Source: an uncultured Candidatus Melainabacteria bacterium
GTDB taxonomy: Bacteria > Cyanobacteriota > Vampirovibrionia > Gastranaerophilales > Gastranaerophilaceae
Length of the DNA stretch: 64,000 bases
NCBI GenBank assembly: GCA_934718275.1
Contig: CAKUZD010000001.1
Location: 1-64,000, forward strand
Direction of reading: 5' to 3'
The notes under the pieces were generated by a model, which had not been told where the DNA came from, ran no database searches, and worked only from the letters and a program-made list of their open reading frames with translations. This document shows positions 36,239-45,027 of this stretch, piece after piece (the first letter of the stretch is position 1; each line of letters starts with the position of its first letter). A program made the translations under genes and the position numbers.

Positions 36239-36459
36239 AACTTTAAAAGCTCATAAGGTTCAACATTTAGGGCTTTAGCAATCAGACGAATGCGTGACAG
36301 AGGAATGTCTCTGTGCGCATTTTCTATATTTGCAATATATGAGTTATCTGCATCTATTTCAAAACTTAATTGTTCTTGTGTCATTCCTCGTTCTTTTCTT
36401 AAAAAACGAACTCTTTGACCAAATTTTTTATGAAAAACCTTATTCATCTTCTTTGTCAT
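36235..36459 (-). CDS. XRE-family HTH regulator divergent from a pilin-like gene
   Basis: 74 aa. FGQRVRFLRKERGMTQEQLSFE...NSYIANIENAHRDIPLSRIRLIAKAL is a complete Cro/CI HTH, followed by the NVEPYELLKF tail shared with the 53748 regulator. It is divergent from the pilin-like gene at 36560, with inverted repeats across the pilin promoter. It probably represses that gene and itself. Confidence 0.88.
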   Translation of the reverse strand: MTKKMNKVFHKKFGQRVRFLRKERGMTQEQLSFEIDADNSYIANIENAHRDIPLSRIRLIAKALNVEPYELLKF

Positions 36460-36469
36460 AAATTAAGAT

Positions 36470-36523
36470 ATAGCAAATAATCGAAATAAAAATATTGCTA
36501 TTTTGGAGATTATTTGTTATAAT
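36470..36523 (+). promoter_or_regulatory. Promoter of pilin-like gene with nested inverted repeats
   Basis: TTGCTA (36495-36500), 17 bp, extended -10 TGTTATAAT (TATAAT 36518-36523). CAAATAATC (36474-36482) repeats inverted as GATTATTTG (36508-36516). ATAGCAA (36470-36476) repeats inverted as TTGCTAT (36495-36501), which contains the -35. A dimeric repressor bound here would block the promoter. Confidence 0.65.
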
Positions 36524-36559
36524 TATAGATATATCAGGACTTATAGGAGTATAATTTTT

Positions 36560-37258
36560 ATGGAGAAATTAAAAGGCTTTACTTTAGCAGAAGTGTTAAT
36601 AACTTTAGGGATTATAGGGGTAGTTGCCGCATTAACCCTACCTTCTTTATTGCAAAATTACAGAAACCAAGTTGTTGAAACAAGGCTAAAAAAAGTATAT
36701 TCGACCATGAATCAAGCTATTGTTCAATCAGAATTAGAAAATGGCGCTAAAGAATTGTGGGATTTCGATAGCCCGGATTTCTTTAATAAATATATTAATC
36801 CATACATAAAATATCTAAAAAAAGAAACAATTAATGGTAGTCACAATGATTATTTATGTATTTATTTTGCTGATGGAAGTGTATTAATAACAAAAACAAG
36901 TAATTATAAAACTGATGACGGAACTGTAAAACCAAATACAGGTGCAAACCAAGACTATTTTTTCTACCCTAATGCAAAAAACTTTATTCCAGAAGAAGTT
37001 GAATCTAGAACTATGAGCGGAGTAAGCATGTTTGAATTCAGATTTGCTCCCGGTGTTACCAATAAATTAGATCCACATGCAGGAAAAGGATTTGAACCAT
37101 ATTTAAATGCCTTATTATTACCAATTAATGAATCAAAATTAAGAGATGGTGCATATTATTCGTGTAAAAAAGGGAATATTAACCCATTATATTGTACTGC
37201 TATAATTGCTCGCAATAATTGGAAAATACCTAAAGATTATCCGTTTAGAGTAAAATAA
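36560..37258 (+). CDS. Type IV pilin-like / pseudopilin protein
   Basis: 232 aa from MEKLKGFTLAEVLITLG, with AGGAG nine bases upstream; the longer in-frame start upstream reads through the promoter. G-FTLAE is a perfect prepilin peptidase site followed by the hydrophobic stem. The globular domain lacks the DINGHK motif of the other two but has C-terminal cysteines (YYSCKKGN, LYCTA). It is the second of three regulator/pilin pairs. Confidence 0.9.
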   Translation: MEKLKGFTLAEVLITLGIIGVVAALTLPSLLQNYRNQVVETRLKKVYSTMNQAIVQSELENGAKELWDFDSPDFFNKYINPYIKYLKKETINGSHNDYLCIYFADGSVLITKTSNYKTDDGTVKPNTGANQDYFFYPNAKNFIPEEVESRTMSGVSMFEFRFAPGVTNKLDPHAGKGFEPYLNALLLPINESKLRDGAYYSCKKGNINPLYCTAIIARNNWKIPKDYPFRVK

Positions 37259-37382
37259 AATACTTGCATTTTAATATTTTTATTGATATTATATTTTATG
37301 TCAGAAAAGTTACAAGCGAATACTTTACCAATGGCTTTAAAAAGCTTTATTTTGGTGTATTTGTTTAATTGAATAATTTAAT

Positions 37383-37448
37383 GAAGTTCTTCGGCATAGT
37401 CGTTCTGAGCATATAAGCGAAGAATTTCCTCAAAAGTCTCAGAATGAC
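37383..37448 (+). repeat. Interleaved stem element 1, upstream of rpsE
   Basis: Two 11-bp pairings in A-B-A'-B' order: 37383-37393 with 37418-37428 (GAAGTTCTTCG), and 37399-37409 with 37438-37448 (GTCGTTCTGAG). Each uses one G-U. Only a pseudoknot or alternative hairpins are possible. A diverged copy lies before rpmD (38139-38204). Confidence 0.65.
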
Positions 37449-37475
37449 GACTTATATTATGAAAGGTAAAAATTA

Positions 37476-38105
37476 ATGGATTTAGAAAACAAAGAAGAAA
37501 TGGCAGTAGTAGAAGAAACTAAAACTGAAGCTGTTGAAGCAGTTGAAGAAGCTCCTGCTGAAGAAAAACATTCACGCAGACGTGGTCGTGGTAAAAAGAA
37601 AATTGAAACAACTGAAGAAAAACCTCAATCAGAATGGATTGAACGTGTTGTTCAAATCAGCCGTGTAACAAAAGTTGTTAAAGGTGGTAAAAAATTAAGC
37701 TTCCGTGCAATTGTTATTGTTGGTAATAAAAAAGGTCAAGTTGGCGTTGGCTGTGCTAAAGCAGCAGAAGTTATTATCGCAATCCAAAAAGCTATTGCTG
37801 ACGGTAGAAAAAATCTTATCAATGTACCTATTTTCAAAACAACTATTCCTCATCCTGTTACAGGAAGATCAGGTGCAGGTTCTGTAATGCTTAAACCGGC
37901 ATCTCAAGGTACAGGTATTATTGCAGGTGGTGCTGTTCGTTTAGTTCTTGAACTTGCAGGTATCGAAAATATTCTTGCTAAATCTTTAGGTTCAAAAGCT
38001 CCTTTAAACGCAGCTAATGCAACATTGGAAGCTTTGAAAGCTTTAACTCCGTTCAAAGAAGTTGCTGCAAAACGTGGCTTGACAATGGCAGAATTGCTTA
38101 ACTAG
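37476..38105 (+). CDS. rpsE: 30S ribosomal protein S5
   Basis: 209 aa. SEWIERVVQISRVTKVVKGG, VGNKKGQVGVGCAKA, IPHPVTGRSGAGSVMLKPA and GSKAPLNAANATLEAL are the S5 signatures. Ahead of them is a ~50-residue acidic then Arg/Lys-rich extension (EETKTEAVEAVEEAPAEE, HSRRRGRGKKK) absent from most S5 proteins. AAAGG precedes the ATG. The usual spc neighbours (rplR upstream) are missing; a pilin-like gene is there instead. Confidence 0.95.
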   Translation: MDLENKEEMAVVEETKTEAVEAVEEAPAEEKHSRRRGRGKKKIETTEEKPQSEWIERVVQISRVTKVVKGGKKLSFRAIVIVGNKKGQVGVGCAKAAEVIIAIQKAIADGRKNLINVPIFKTTIPHPVTGRSGAGSVMLKPASQGTGIIAGGAVRLVLELAGIENILAKSLGSKAPLNAANATLEALKALTPFKEVAAKRGLTMAELLN

Positions 38106-38138
38106 GTAATTGACCAAGATATTTTATAAATGATAATG

Positions 38139-38204
38139 TGAGATTCTTCGGTATACATTATTCTAAGCTTGTTAAGCAAAGAATCTCAAAAAGTCTTAGA
38201 ATAA
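38139..38204 (+). repeat. Interleaved stem element 2, upstream of rpmD
   Basis: TGAGATTCTT (38139-38148) pairs perfectly with 38179-38188, and TTATTCTAAG (38158-38167) with 38195-38204, again in A-B-A'-B' order. Relative to element 1 the core TTCTGAG/CTCAGAA has become TTCTAAG/CTTAGAA, a compensatory change that keeps the pairing. Confidence 0.65.
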
Positions 38205-38227
38205 CAGATTAAAAAGGAAAATAAAAA

Positions 38228-38419
38228 ATGGCAAAAACAGAATTAAAACAAATAAAAATTAAACTTGTAAAAAGCCTTATCGGTGCTTCAGAAGCTCAAC
38301 GTAGGGTTGTTGCAGGTTTAGGATTAAGAAAACAAAACCAAGTTGTTGAACATTATAACAGTGCAACTATTTTAGGCATGGTTAATAAAGTTCCTCATTT
38401 AGTTCAAATTGTTGATTAA
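38228..38419 (+). CDS. rpmD: 50S ribosomal protein L30
   Basis: 63 aa. IKIKLVKSLIGASEAQRRVV and LGLRKQNQVVEHYNSATILGMVNKV are diagnostic. AAAGGA precedes the ATG. It is separated from rpsE by 122 bp and from rplO by 157 bp, much longer than in a typical spc operon. Confidence 0.94.
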   Translation: MAKTELKQIKIKLVKSLIGASEAQRRVVAGLGLRKQNQVVEHYNSATILGMVNKVPHLVQIVD

Positions 38420-38576
38420 TGAATGATAAAGTTAGTAAATGTGATTATCTGATATTTTATACTCACAATTTACTGTTCGATTTTCATTAATACAAATTGC
38501 GTATAGCAGCTTATTACTGCGATAGCGAAAGCGAGTAAACGACTTTAAGTCGAATTTAAGAAAGGAAAATTAAAAA

Positions 38577-39023
38577 ATGACAATTACATTAGAAGATTTA
38601 AGACCTGCAGAAGGCGCAACACATAAATCAAAAAGAGTTGGTAGAGGTCGTTCATCAGGCCATGGTAAAACTTCTTGCCGTGGACATAACGGTGAAGGAC
38701 AACGTTCAGGAAACTCTGCTAAAAGAGGTTTTGAAGGTGGTCAAATGCCTGGATACAGACAAATGCCAAAATTAAAAGGGTTCAAACTTATCAATCAATT
38801 GAAATATGCTGAAATTAATGTTGGTAGAATTGCTCAATATGGTATGAAAGAAGTATCTTTAGAAATTCTAAAAGAAGCAGGTAGAGTTCACCCATCTTGT
38901 GTTGGTTTAAGAGTTTTAGGTAATGGAGAATTAAAAGACGCTATTACTGTAAAAGCTTGTTATGTAACTCCATCAGCTAAAGAAAAAATTGAAAAAGCAG
39001 GCGGAAAGGTTGAGTTAGTATAA
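38577..39023 (+). CDS. rplO: 50S ribosomal protein L15
   Basis: 148 aa. LRPAEGATHKSKRVGRGRSS, GKTSCRGHNGEGQRSG, RGFEGGQMPGYRQMPKLKGF and the C-terminal AKEKIEKAGGKVELV. Its stop shares a base with the secY start, so L15 and SecY are coupled. The preceding spacer contains a CGACTTTAAGTCG palindrome just before the AAAGGAAA site. Confidence 0.96.
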   Translation: MTITLEDLRPAEGATHKSKRVGRGRSSGHGKTSCRGHNGEGQRSGNSAKRGFEGGQMPGYRQMPKLKGFKLINQLKYAEINVGRIAQYGMKEVSLEILKEAGRVHPSCVGLRVLGNGELKDAITVKACYVTPSAKEKIEKAGGKVELV

Positions 39024-40360
39024 TGGCACCACAAATGAAAATGCCTACAACAGACGATTTGATGTCAATGTGGAACGCATCAGGATTGAAACAGAAAATT
39101 CTGTTTACTTTCTTAATGATTGCTGCATTTAGATTTGGAGTTCAAATGCCTTTATTTGGTATTAATAACCAAATCTTTTCAAACATCGCACAAGGAAACA
39201 ATATCATAGGTTTTCTTGATTTGTTTTCAGGCGGTGCGCTAGGTAAAGTTTCAATATTTGCACTTGGAATTGGACCTTATATCACATCATCAATTATCGT
39301 TCAACTTGTTTCTGTTGTTATTCCGTCTTTGGAAAAATTACAGAAAGAAGAAGGTGAAGCAGGAAGAAGAAAACTTTCTCAGTATACAAGAGTATTTACT
39401 GTTGTATTGGCTGTGTTTCAGTCTTTAATCTTCATGCTTTATTTACATCACTTACCTGGAGCTATACTACCTAATGTTAATCCGATAATGTTCTTTATCA
39501 GTTCTATTGTTGTATTAACAGCAGGTTCTGTTCTTGTTATGTGGATTTCTGAATTAATGACAGAAAAAGGTATCGGAAATGGAGGTTCTTTAATTATCTT
39601 CATCGGTATCTTGTCAGGAATTCCTATATATGCATCAAGAACTGCACAGGTTGTTGCTAACAATTCAATGATGCAATTAGGATTGGCGGCTTTGCTTTTA
39701 ATATTCTTTGCTGCTATGGTATTTATCGTTATCATGCAAGAAGCTGTAAGAAAAGTTATTATTGTTAACCCTAAGAGACAAGTTGGTAACAAAGTTTATG
39801 GAGGAATGAATTCGTTTATTCCATTTAAACTTAACCCCGGTGGTGTAATGCCTATTATCTTTGCTATTGCAATTTTGTTGTTCCCGTCAACTATTTTAAG
39901 TTTGGTAGGACAAGCTAATTTCAAAAGTGAGGCTGTAAAAAATGTGGTGGTTCACTTGACTCAAGTTTTGAGTCCTGAAGGAATTCCATATTATGTATTA
40001 TATTTCTTATTGATTTTTGCATTAACTTTTTTCTATGCATCAATTATGCCAAATATGCAGCCAAAAGATATAGCTGATAACTTAAAAAAATATGGTTCAT
40101 CTATTCCGGGGATTAAACCCGGCAGACCAACAGCAGAAGCTTTAGATAAAATTTTAACAAAAACAACTTTTATCGGAGCTTTAGGGCTTGGTATTATTGC
40201 TCTTGTTCCATCACTTGCCAGTTATGCTACAAATATCAAAACTATACAAGGGATTGGGGCAACTTCATTAATCATCATGGTTGGTGTTGCTCTTGATTTG
40301 ATTAATCAAGTAAGAACACACTTGTTGGCAAGAAATTATGAATCATTCCTTAAAGAATAA
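39023..40360 (+). CDS. secY: Preprotein translocase subunit SecY
   Basis: 445 aa, ten transmembrane helices. FRFGVQMPLFGIN, LGIGPYITSSIIVQL, EKGIGNGGSLIIF, NPGGVMPIIFAIAILLFPS and PGIKPGRPTAEAL are conserved SecY segments, and the plug and C5 loop region are intact. It forms the Sec channel with SecE. adk, map and infA do not follow; a terminator ends the unit. Confidence 0.97.
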   Translation: MAPQMKMPTTDDLMSMWNASGLKQKILFTFLMIAAFRFGVQMPLFGINNQIFSNIAQGNNIIGFLDLFSGGALGKVSIFALGIGPYITSSIIVQLVSVVIPSLEKLQKEEGEAGRRKLSQYTRVFTVVLAVFQSLIFMLYLHHLPGAILPNVNPIMFFISSIVVLTAGSVLVMWISELMTEKGIGNGGSLIIFIGILSGIPIYASRTAQVVANNSMMQLGLAALLLIFFAAMVFIVIMQEAVRKVIIVNPKRQVGNKVYGGMNSFIPFKLNPGGVMPIIFAIAILLFPSTILSLVGQANFKSEAVKNVVVHLTQVLSPEGIPYYVLYFLLIFALTFFYASIMPNMQPKDIADNLKKYGSSIPGIKPGRPTAEALDKILTKTTFIGALGLGIIALVPSLASYATNIKTIQGIGATSLIIMVGVALDLINQVRTHLLARNYESFLKE

Positions 40361-40385
40361 TGAACAAAATGCTTAATCTAGCAAT

Positions 40386-40422
40386 AAAAAATAGTCCCTA
40401 ATACTTAGGGGCTATTTTTTTT
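40386..40422 (+). terminator. Terminator after secY
   Basis: AAAAATAG-CCCTAA paired with TTAGGG-CTATTTTT and a short loop, followed by more T. Confidence 0.88.
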
Positions 40423-40516
40423 ATTGTTATTTTTAATATTTTGTTGAATGTTTTGTAATAAAAAATTCTGTAATATAAAAATGTAAATCCTCAACTCTTC
40501 TGATTGCTCAGTATTC

Positions 40517-40550
40517 AGCTCCTCATTATATAGGGGAGCTTTTCTTTTTT
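40517..40550 (+). terminator. Second terminator-like hairpin without an upstream gene
   Basis: AGCTCC (40517-40522) pairs with GGAGCT (40535-40540), then TTTCTTTTTT. No ORF lies between it and the secY terminator. It may end a short untranslated RNA or be a backup terminator. Confidence 0.5.
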
Positions 40551-40608
40551 CTTAACATATCGACAAATAAGAAAATATATTGTATAATCGCACTAAGAGA
40601 GGATAATT

Positions 40609-41199
40609 ATGAGAGAATTGATAGAAAAAAATAAAAAAATCACAGTTGTTCCATCTGATTTTAAATTTGCAAACAAAGGAACTATTGTTGATGTTGAACC
40701 CAGATATTTTACTATAGAATTAGAATATGAACCAAAGGGAATGTTGCGCCACAACTACTGTGAGTTTTATACGCAAACGAACCACGGTACACTTTATTTT
40801 GACTCTTATCCGGAAACTATTGAAGGAAACAGAATTAAAGTTGCAACTCCTGCCAAACACAGATTTTTACAAAGACGTCAGTATACTCGTATTAAATTTA
40901 TGTACGATTTAGAACTAAAAAATACTGATGGTAACAAAAAAATTACAACTCTTGATATATCTGCAGGTGGTATGAAATTCAGAACAAATGAAAACATTAA
41001 TATTGAAGCTGAGTATACAATAGTATTACCACTTTCTGAAAAACAATCAGTAGAATGCCACTTCAGCCCTATTAGAATTGAAAAAAATGAAAATGGCGGA
41101 TATACTGTTTCTGGAAGATTTGAGTTTAAAAACAGCCTTGACAAAATGACATTAATTCAATTTTGTACCAAGAGAAGTATTGAAATTAAAAACAAATAA
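40609..41199 (+). CDS. PilZ domain protein (YcgR-like)
   Basis: 196 aa. An N-terminal YcgR-N-like beta domain (1-80) is followed by PilZ (about 85-190) with the cyclic-di-GMP binding motifs RRQYTRIKF (RxxxR) and LDISAGGMKF (D/NxSxxG). It probably reads cyclic-di-GMP to adjust surface structures. GAGGA precedes the ATG. No diguanylate cyclase is in the window. Confidence 0.9.
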   Translation: MRELIEKNKKITVVPSDFKFANKGTIVDVEPRYFTIELEYEPKGMLRHNYCEFYTQTNHGTLYFDSYPETIEGNRIKVATPAKHRFLQRRQYTRIKFMYDLELKNTDGNKKITTLDISAGGMKFRTNENINIEAEYTIVLPLSEKQSVECHFSPIRIEKNENGGYTVSGRFEFKNSLDKMTLIQFCTKRSIEIKNK

Positions 41200-41224
41200 T
41201 CGCTCCATTTAGTTAAGGTATTTT

Positions 41225-42250
41225 ATGAGTCTTATAAAATTATTAAGAAAACAAAATAGGAAATATTTATTTACAACACCGTCTCACGCTCAGAAATTTT
41301 TCATATTTAATAAATTTAGGAATTTTTATAAATACGATATTTCGGAAACTGATGCACAAAATCCTCAAGTAGCCCTCTCACTTGCTCAGGAACAAGCAGC
41401 AAAAATTTATAAGACTAATCATACCCATTTTTTAACAAACGGCTCTACGAGTGGAGTAATTGCTGCTATTTTGACTTGCACAAACAAAGGAGACAAGGTT
41501 CTGCTTTGGAGAAATTCACACCCTTGTCACCATAATGCAGTAAAATTAGCAGGGTGTACCCCTGTTTTCTACGATTTACCAATTAATAAAAAATGGGGGA
41601 TTCCGGATAAAATAACTCCTGAATTAATTGATATTAAAGACATAAAAGCGGTAATTGTAACTTCTCCAACCTACGAGGGTGTTGTTTCTGATATAAATTT
41701 GTTAAAAGAAGTTTGTAAAAAAAATAATGCATACCTAATTGTTGATGAAGCCCATGGTGCACTTTATCCGTTCTCTGAAAAATTACCGCAAAGTGCTGTA
41801 AATATTGCAGATTTTACAATTCAATCTTTGCACAAAACAGCAGGAGGACTAAATCCGACTGCCTTGTTACATGTAAACTGTAACTTAGATGCGGAAAAAG
41901 CTCTTTCTATGATAAATACGACATCACCATCATACCCGCTATTAGCATCAATTGAAGCTAATATTAATTTTTTGAATTCAGCAAAAGGTAGAAAAAAACT
42001 TGATTTACTAATAGAAACAATTAAAAAACTTAAATCATCAATAAATAATGTTGAATTTGGCGGAGATGATATAACCAAAATTTTAATAAAAAAAGAAGGT
42101 ATGACAGGCTTTGAATTGTCAGAAAACCTTTTCGATAAATTTGATATTGAGGATGAAAAAACAAATAAAATCTCAACAATGCTTTTATGCGGAATTGGAA
42201 CAAGTGCACGAAAACTTGAACATTTGGCTCATGCATTAAAAAAATTATAA
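41225..42250 (+). CDS. Orn/Lys/Arg decarboxylase-like PLP enzyme, short form
   Basis: 341 aa. FTTPSHAQKF and the large domain of fold-type I basic-amino-acid decarboxylases are present: FLTNGSTSGVIAAIL, NSHPCHHNAVKLAG, VTSPTYEGVVSDI, LIVDEAHGALYPF, and the Schiff-base lysine in SLHKTAGGLNPTALLHV. The C-terminal domain is shortened compared with SpeA/CadA. Probably a decarboxylase feeding polyamine synthesis, but substrate unproven. AAGG precedes the ATG. Confidence 0.85.
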   Translation: MSLIKLLRKQNRKYLFTTPSHAQKFFIFNKFRNFYKYDISETDAQNPQVALSLAQEQAAKIYKTNHTHFLTNGSTSGVIAAILTCTNKGDKVLLWRNSHPCHHNAVKLAGCTPVFYDLPINKKWGIPDKITPELIDIKDIKAVIVTSPTYEGVVSDINLLKEVCKKNNAYLIVDEAHGALYPFSEKLPQSAVNIADFTIQSLHKTAGGLNPTALLHVNCNLDAEKALSMINTTSPSYPLLASIEANINFLNSAKGRKKLDLLIETIKKLKSSINNVEFGGDDITKILIKKEGMTGFELSENLFDKFDIEDEKTNKISTMLLCGIGTSARKLEHLAHALKKL

Positions 42251-42369
42251 TTAAAAAATTTATGTTAACAAATATTAACATACCCTCTTTAATATTAAAG
42301 ATTTATACCGATTATACCGTAATACCATAATGAAAGTTACTAAGGAAAAATGAAAGGTACACGTTAGTT

Positions 42370-44460
42370 ATGGGAATGGCGGCAGGACAAGCTAGACTAT
42401 TATCAATAACATCTCGTATGTCTGATAACGAGCTGAGAGCCCAACTTATCAATAACGATAAGATGCGTCTTGCGACCAAAAGTGCTCAGGTAAGTGAAGC
42501 ATACACTAATGCATTAAATGACGCTCAATTAATGTTTACCAATTATGATAAAAGTAATAATACAAGTTATAAGGAATTAACCTTTAACGCTTTAACTGCA
42601 TATAACCAATATAATAACCAATATGCAATTTCTAATTCAGCAGGTCAGCTATTGGTTTCAGAAACTGATGCAAACAACTTTAAAAATTCAGGAGATTTAA
42701 ATGAATTTTTAACAAAATACGGACTTGAACAAACAACAACATATTTTGAAAACCTAAATAAATACAAAGGAGCTGATTTAAGTTACTATAATATTAATGG
42801 AGAAGAAATAAAAGGAACTACCGGTGTACTATACAATACCGGAGAGCTTGTTGTTATTAATAAGGATGGAGTAACAAAAAATGTTCAAGTAGATTCCGGC
42901 AAAAGTCCGGAAGAATTACAAAACATGTACGATGCTAAAAATGGTTATGATAGTTACATGAATATTAAGTCATCAGAGTACTATTACAACTATTCAAGTG
43001 CTTTAACTAATTTTGCAACAGCTAAAGAAAGTTATGATTCAAAAGCTGCAGAAATTATGAACAATTTACTAAAAACGTCTACTTATGATAAAAGCTCTTT
43101 AACTGATATAAAAAAATCACTTGCAACTACAACAGATTATAGCACTATAATCGGGTATGTTAATCAAGTTAGTGCTATTATTAATGGCGGTGATAAAGTA
43201 AAATATTCGTTGGTTGATTTTTCTAAAAAAGGCGATAAAGATAAAGACAACTCTGTAAAAGACTATTATGCATCAATGACAGAAATATTAGCAGATGCAA
43301 AAAAAGACACCCGCACATACAATTCTTCTGAATTAACAACATCTGAAGATGGAAATACTATTACTTTTGATGATGCATTTGTGTTGAAAAAAACAGGAGA
43401 TACTTGGAAAGCATATTTATACAAAGACGAAACTGATGAAGAAGGAAATTCAGTATTAGACGAAAGTACACCTTATGATGTAACTGTCGGCACTGATGGA
43501 ACTTTATCTTTTAGTAATGGTAAAACGGATGACACTAAAATTGAATATAGCGGAATTCCTGTTCCGGAATTAAAAGATGAAAAATATGTAATGCCAACTA
43601 ATAAGGAATTTAAAGAAGTTTCAAAATTGGAACCGGAAGATATAGCTAAAATAGCAAATACCGTTATTGATTCATTAATTAATTCTATTGAAAATAACTT
43701 TGATATTGATAGAGATGAATACAAATACCAATGGACATTCAAAGATGGTTCTATTGATTATACCGATAAGAAAGTAGAAACTACAGAATATGCTGCATAT
43801 AAAACTGCTGCTGCAACTTTGTATAAAACAATTTTTGGAACTGAAATGCCATCCGATTTTGGAGAAAACAATTGGTCTAAATTAACTGACATTAACGAAA
43901 TTAAAAATTTAGGAATTAGTTTTTTCAAAGATGGAAAAAAAGATATAGATAAAGAAAATGAATTTAAAAAAATAGAACAAGTAACTATTCTTGATAATAT
44001 TATGAATACTTATGGAGAACCAAGTTATACTTGGATTGATACCAAAAATCACAACGAAAACGGTACAGCAAAAGCACAATGGTATACTAACTTGTACAAC
44101 AAGATGGAAAAATCCGGCTATAAAGCTTTACAAGACGGCTTAGCATCAAGTAGCGAATGGATTAAGTTTGCTTTTGAAAGCGGTTTAGTTTGTTTGGAAC
44201 AAGTTGATACCGAAAATAATTGGAATACTACAACTTATACAAATTGTAGTGATATAACAGAACAATCAAATAATACAGCAATTACAAAAGCTGAAGCTGA
44301 ATACAACGCAGCGATGGCTAAAATTGAAAATAAAGATAAGAGGTATGATCTTGAGCTAAAAAATATTGATACCGAACACAATTCACTACAAACAGAATAT
44401 GAGTCCATTAAAACAGCAATAGATAAAAACATTGAAAGAACTTTTAAAATTTATTCATAA
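42370..44460 (+). CDS. MGMAA-type large coiled-coil protein, unknown function
   Basis: 696 aa. MGMAAGQARLLSITSRMSDN continues into a helical N-terminus (1-60). A long acidic, Tyr/Thr/Asn-rich middle includes a beta-like section (about 320-400, TFDDAFVLKKTGDTWKAYLY). The C-terminal coiled coil (about 635-696) has YDLELKNIDTE and ends NIERTFKIYS. Start and end mirror the 385-1569 protein, and the 40-nt leader before the ATG (ATGAAA...TAAGGAAA) is also shared. No signal peptide or membrane helix. A terminator follows. Confidence 0.8.
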   Translation: MGMAAGQARLLSITSRMSDNELRAQLINNDKMRLATKSAQVSEAYTNALNDAQLMFTNYDKSNNTSYKELTFNALTAYNQYNNQYAISNSAGQLLVSETDANNFKNSGDLNEFLTKYGLEQTTTYFENLNKYKGADLSYYNINGEEIKGTTGVLYNTGELVVINKDGVTKNVQVDSGKSPEELQNMYDAKNGYDSYMNIKSSEYYYNYSSALTNFATAKESYDSKAAEIMNNLLKTSTYDKSSLTDIKKSLATTTDYSTIIGYVNQVSAIINGGDKVKYSLVDFSKKGDKDKDNSVKDYYASMTEILADAKKDTRTYNSSELTTSEDGNTITFDDAFVLKKTGDTWKAYLYKDETDEEGNSVLDESTPYDVTVGTDGTLSFSNGKTDDTKIEYSGIPVPELKDEKYVMPTNKEFKEVSKLEPEDIAKIANTVIDSLINSIENNFDIDRDEYKYQWTFKDGSIDYTDKKVETTEYAAYKTAAATLYKTIFGTEMPSDFGENNWSKLTDINEIKNLGISFFKDGKKDIDKENEFKKIEQVTILDNIMNTYGEPSYTWIDTKNHNENGTAKAQWYTNLYNKMEKSGYKALQDGLASSSEWIKFAFESGLVCLEQVDTENNWNTTTYTNCSDITEQSNNTAITKAEAEYNAAMAKIENKDKRYDLELKNIDTEHNSLQTEYESIKTAIDKNIERTFKIYS

Positions 44461-44511
44461 ACAAACATATTATACTTATTTATATTTATATTTTTCCCCT
44501 ACACAATTTTT

Positions 44512-44536
44512 AGCAGAACTTTGGTTCTGCTTTTTC
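44512..44536 (+). terminator. Terminator of the MGMAA-type gene
   Basis: AGCAGAAC (44512-44519), TTTG loop, GTTCTGCT (44524-44531), then a T-run. Confidence 0.9.
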
Positions 44537-44655
44537 ATTATTTATATAAAAAATAAAAAACTTAATATGATATAAAGATTATGTAAGGAAATCAAGGTTC
44601 GACTATTTTTTAGTTTATAATCATAATATAGATAAGATAAATGGAGATAATTATA

Positions 44656-44940
44656 ATGGAAACAGTTAATGAAATTCTTTCAAAATTAGAAAATGCAGAC
44701 AATATTACTAAAAACAAATTAGAAAATGAATTAGTAAGTATTGGAACTTCTGTTCTACCTCAACTTGTTGACGAATTACAGGTTGTTCGTGGTATTAAAA
44801 GAGGTGTTGTTGCTATGACATTAATCAGACTTGGTAATGCATCTGTTAAATATTTGAAAGAAGCGGCTAAAGATAATAAAGATTTCGAATGGGTTGCAGA
44901 ATATTTGATTAGAGAAATTGAAGGTTCTGTTGCAGCATAA
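44656..44940 (+). CDS. Small HEAT-repeat-like protein
   Basis: 94 aa from METVNEILSKLENAD, with TGGAGA upstream. All helical. The LVSIGTSVLPQLVDELQVVRG and TLIRLGNASVKYLKEAAKD pairs resemble HEAT/PBS-lyase repeats, which mediate protein contacts. Acidic. Partner unknown. Followed by a strong terminator. Confidence 0.78.
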   Translation: METVNEILSKLENADNITKNKLENELVSIGTSVLPQLVDELQVVRGIKRGVVAMTLIRLGNASVKYLKEAAKDNKDFEWVAEYLIREIEGSVAA

Positions 44941-44963
44941 ACAAAAGTGAATTTATAACTACA

Positions 44964-44995
44964 AAAAGCATGTAATTAATTATTACATGCTTTTT
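44964..44995 (+). terminator. Rho-independent terminator
   Basis: AAAAAGCATGTAAT pairs with ATTACATGCTTTTT around a short AT loop. Confidence 0.88.
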
Positions 44996-45027
44996 ATTTG
45001 TCGACATGTTTATGCTAGACTAAACTT

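Noticed and set aside
39448..39792. 114-codon minus-strand frame inside secY
   Set aside because: Antisense to a highly conserved gene; composition mirrors SecY helices.
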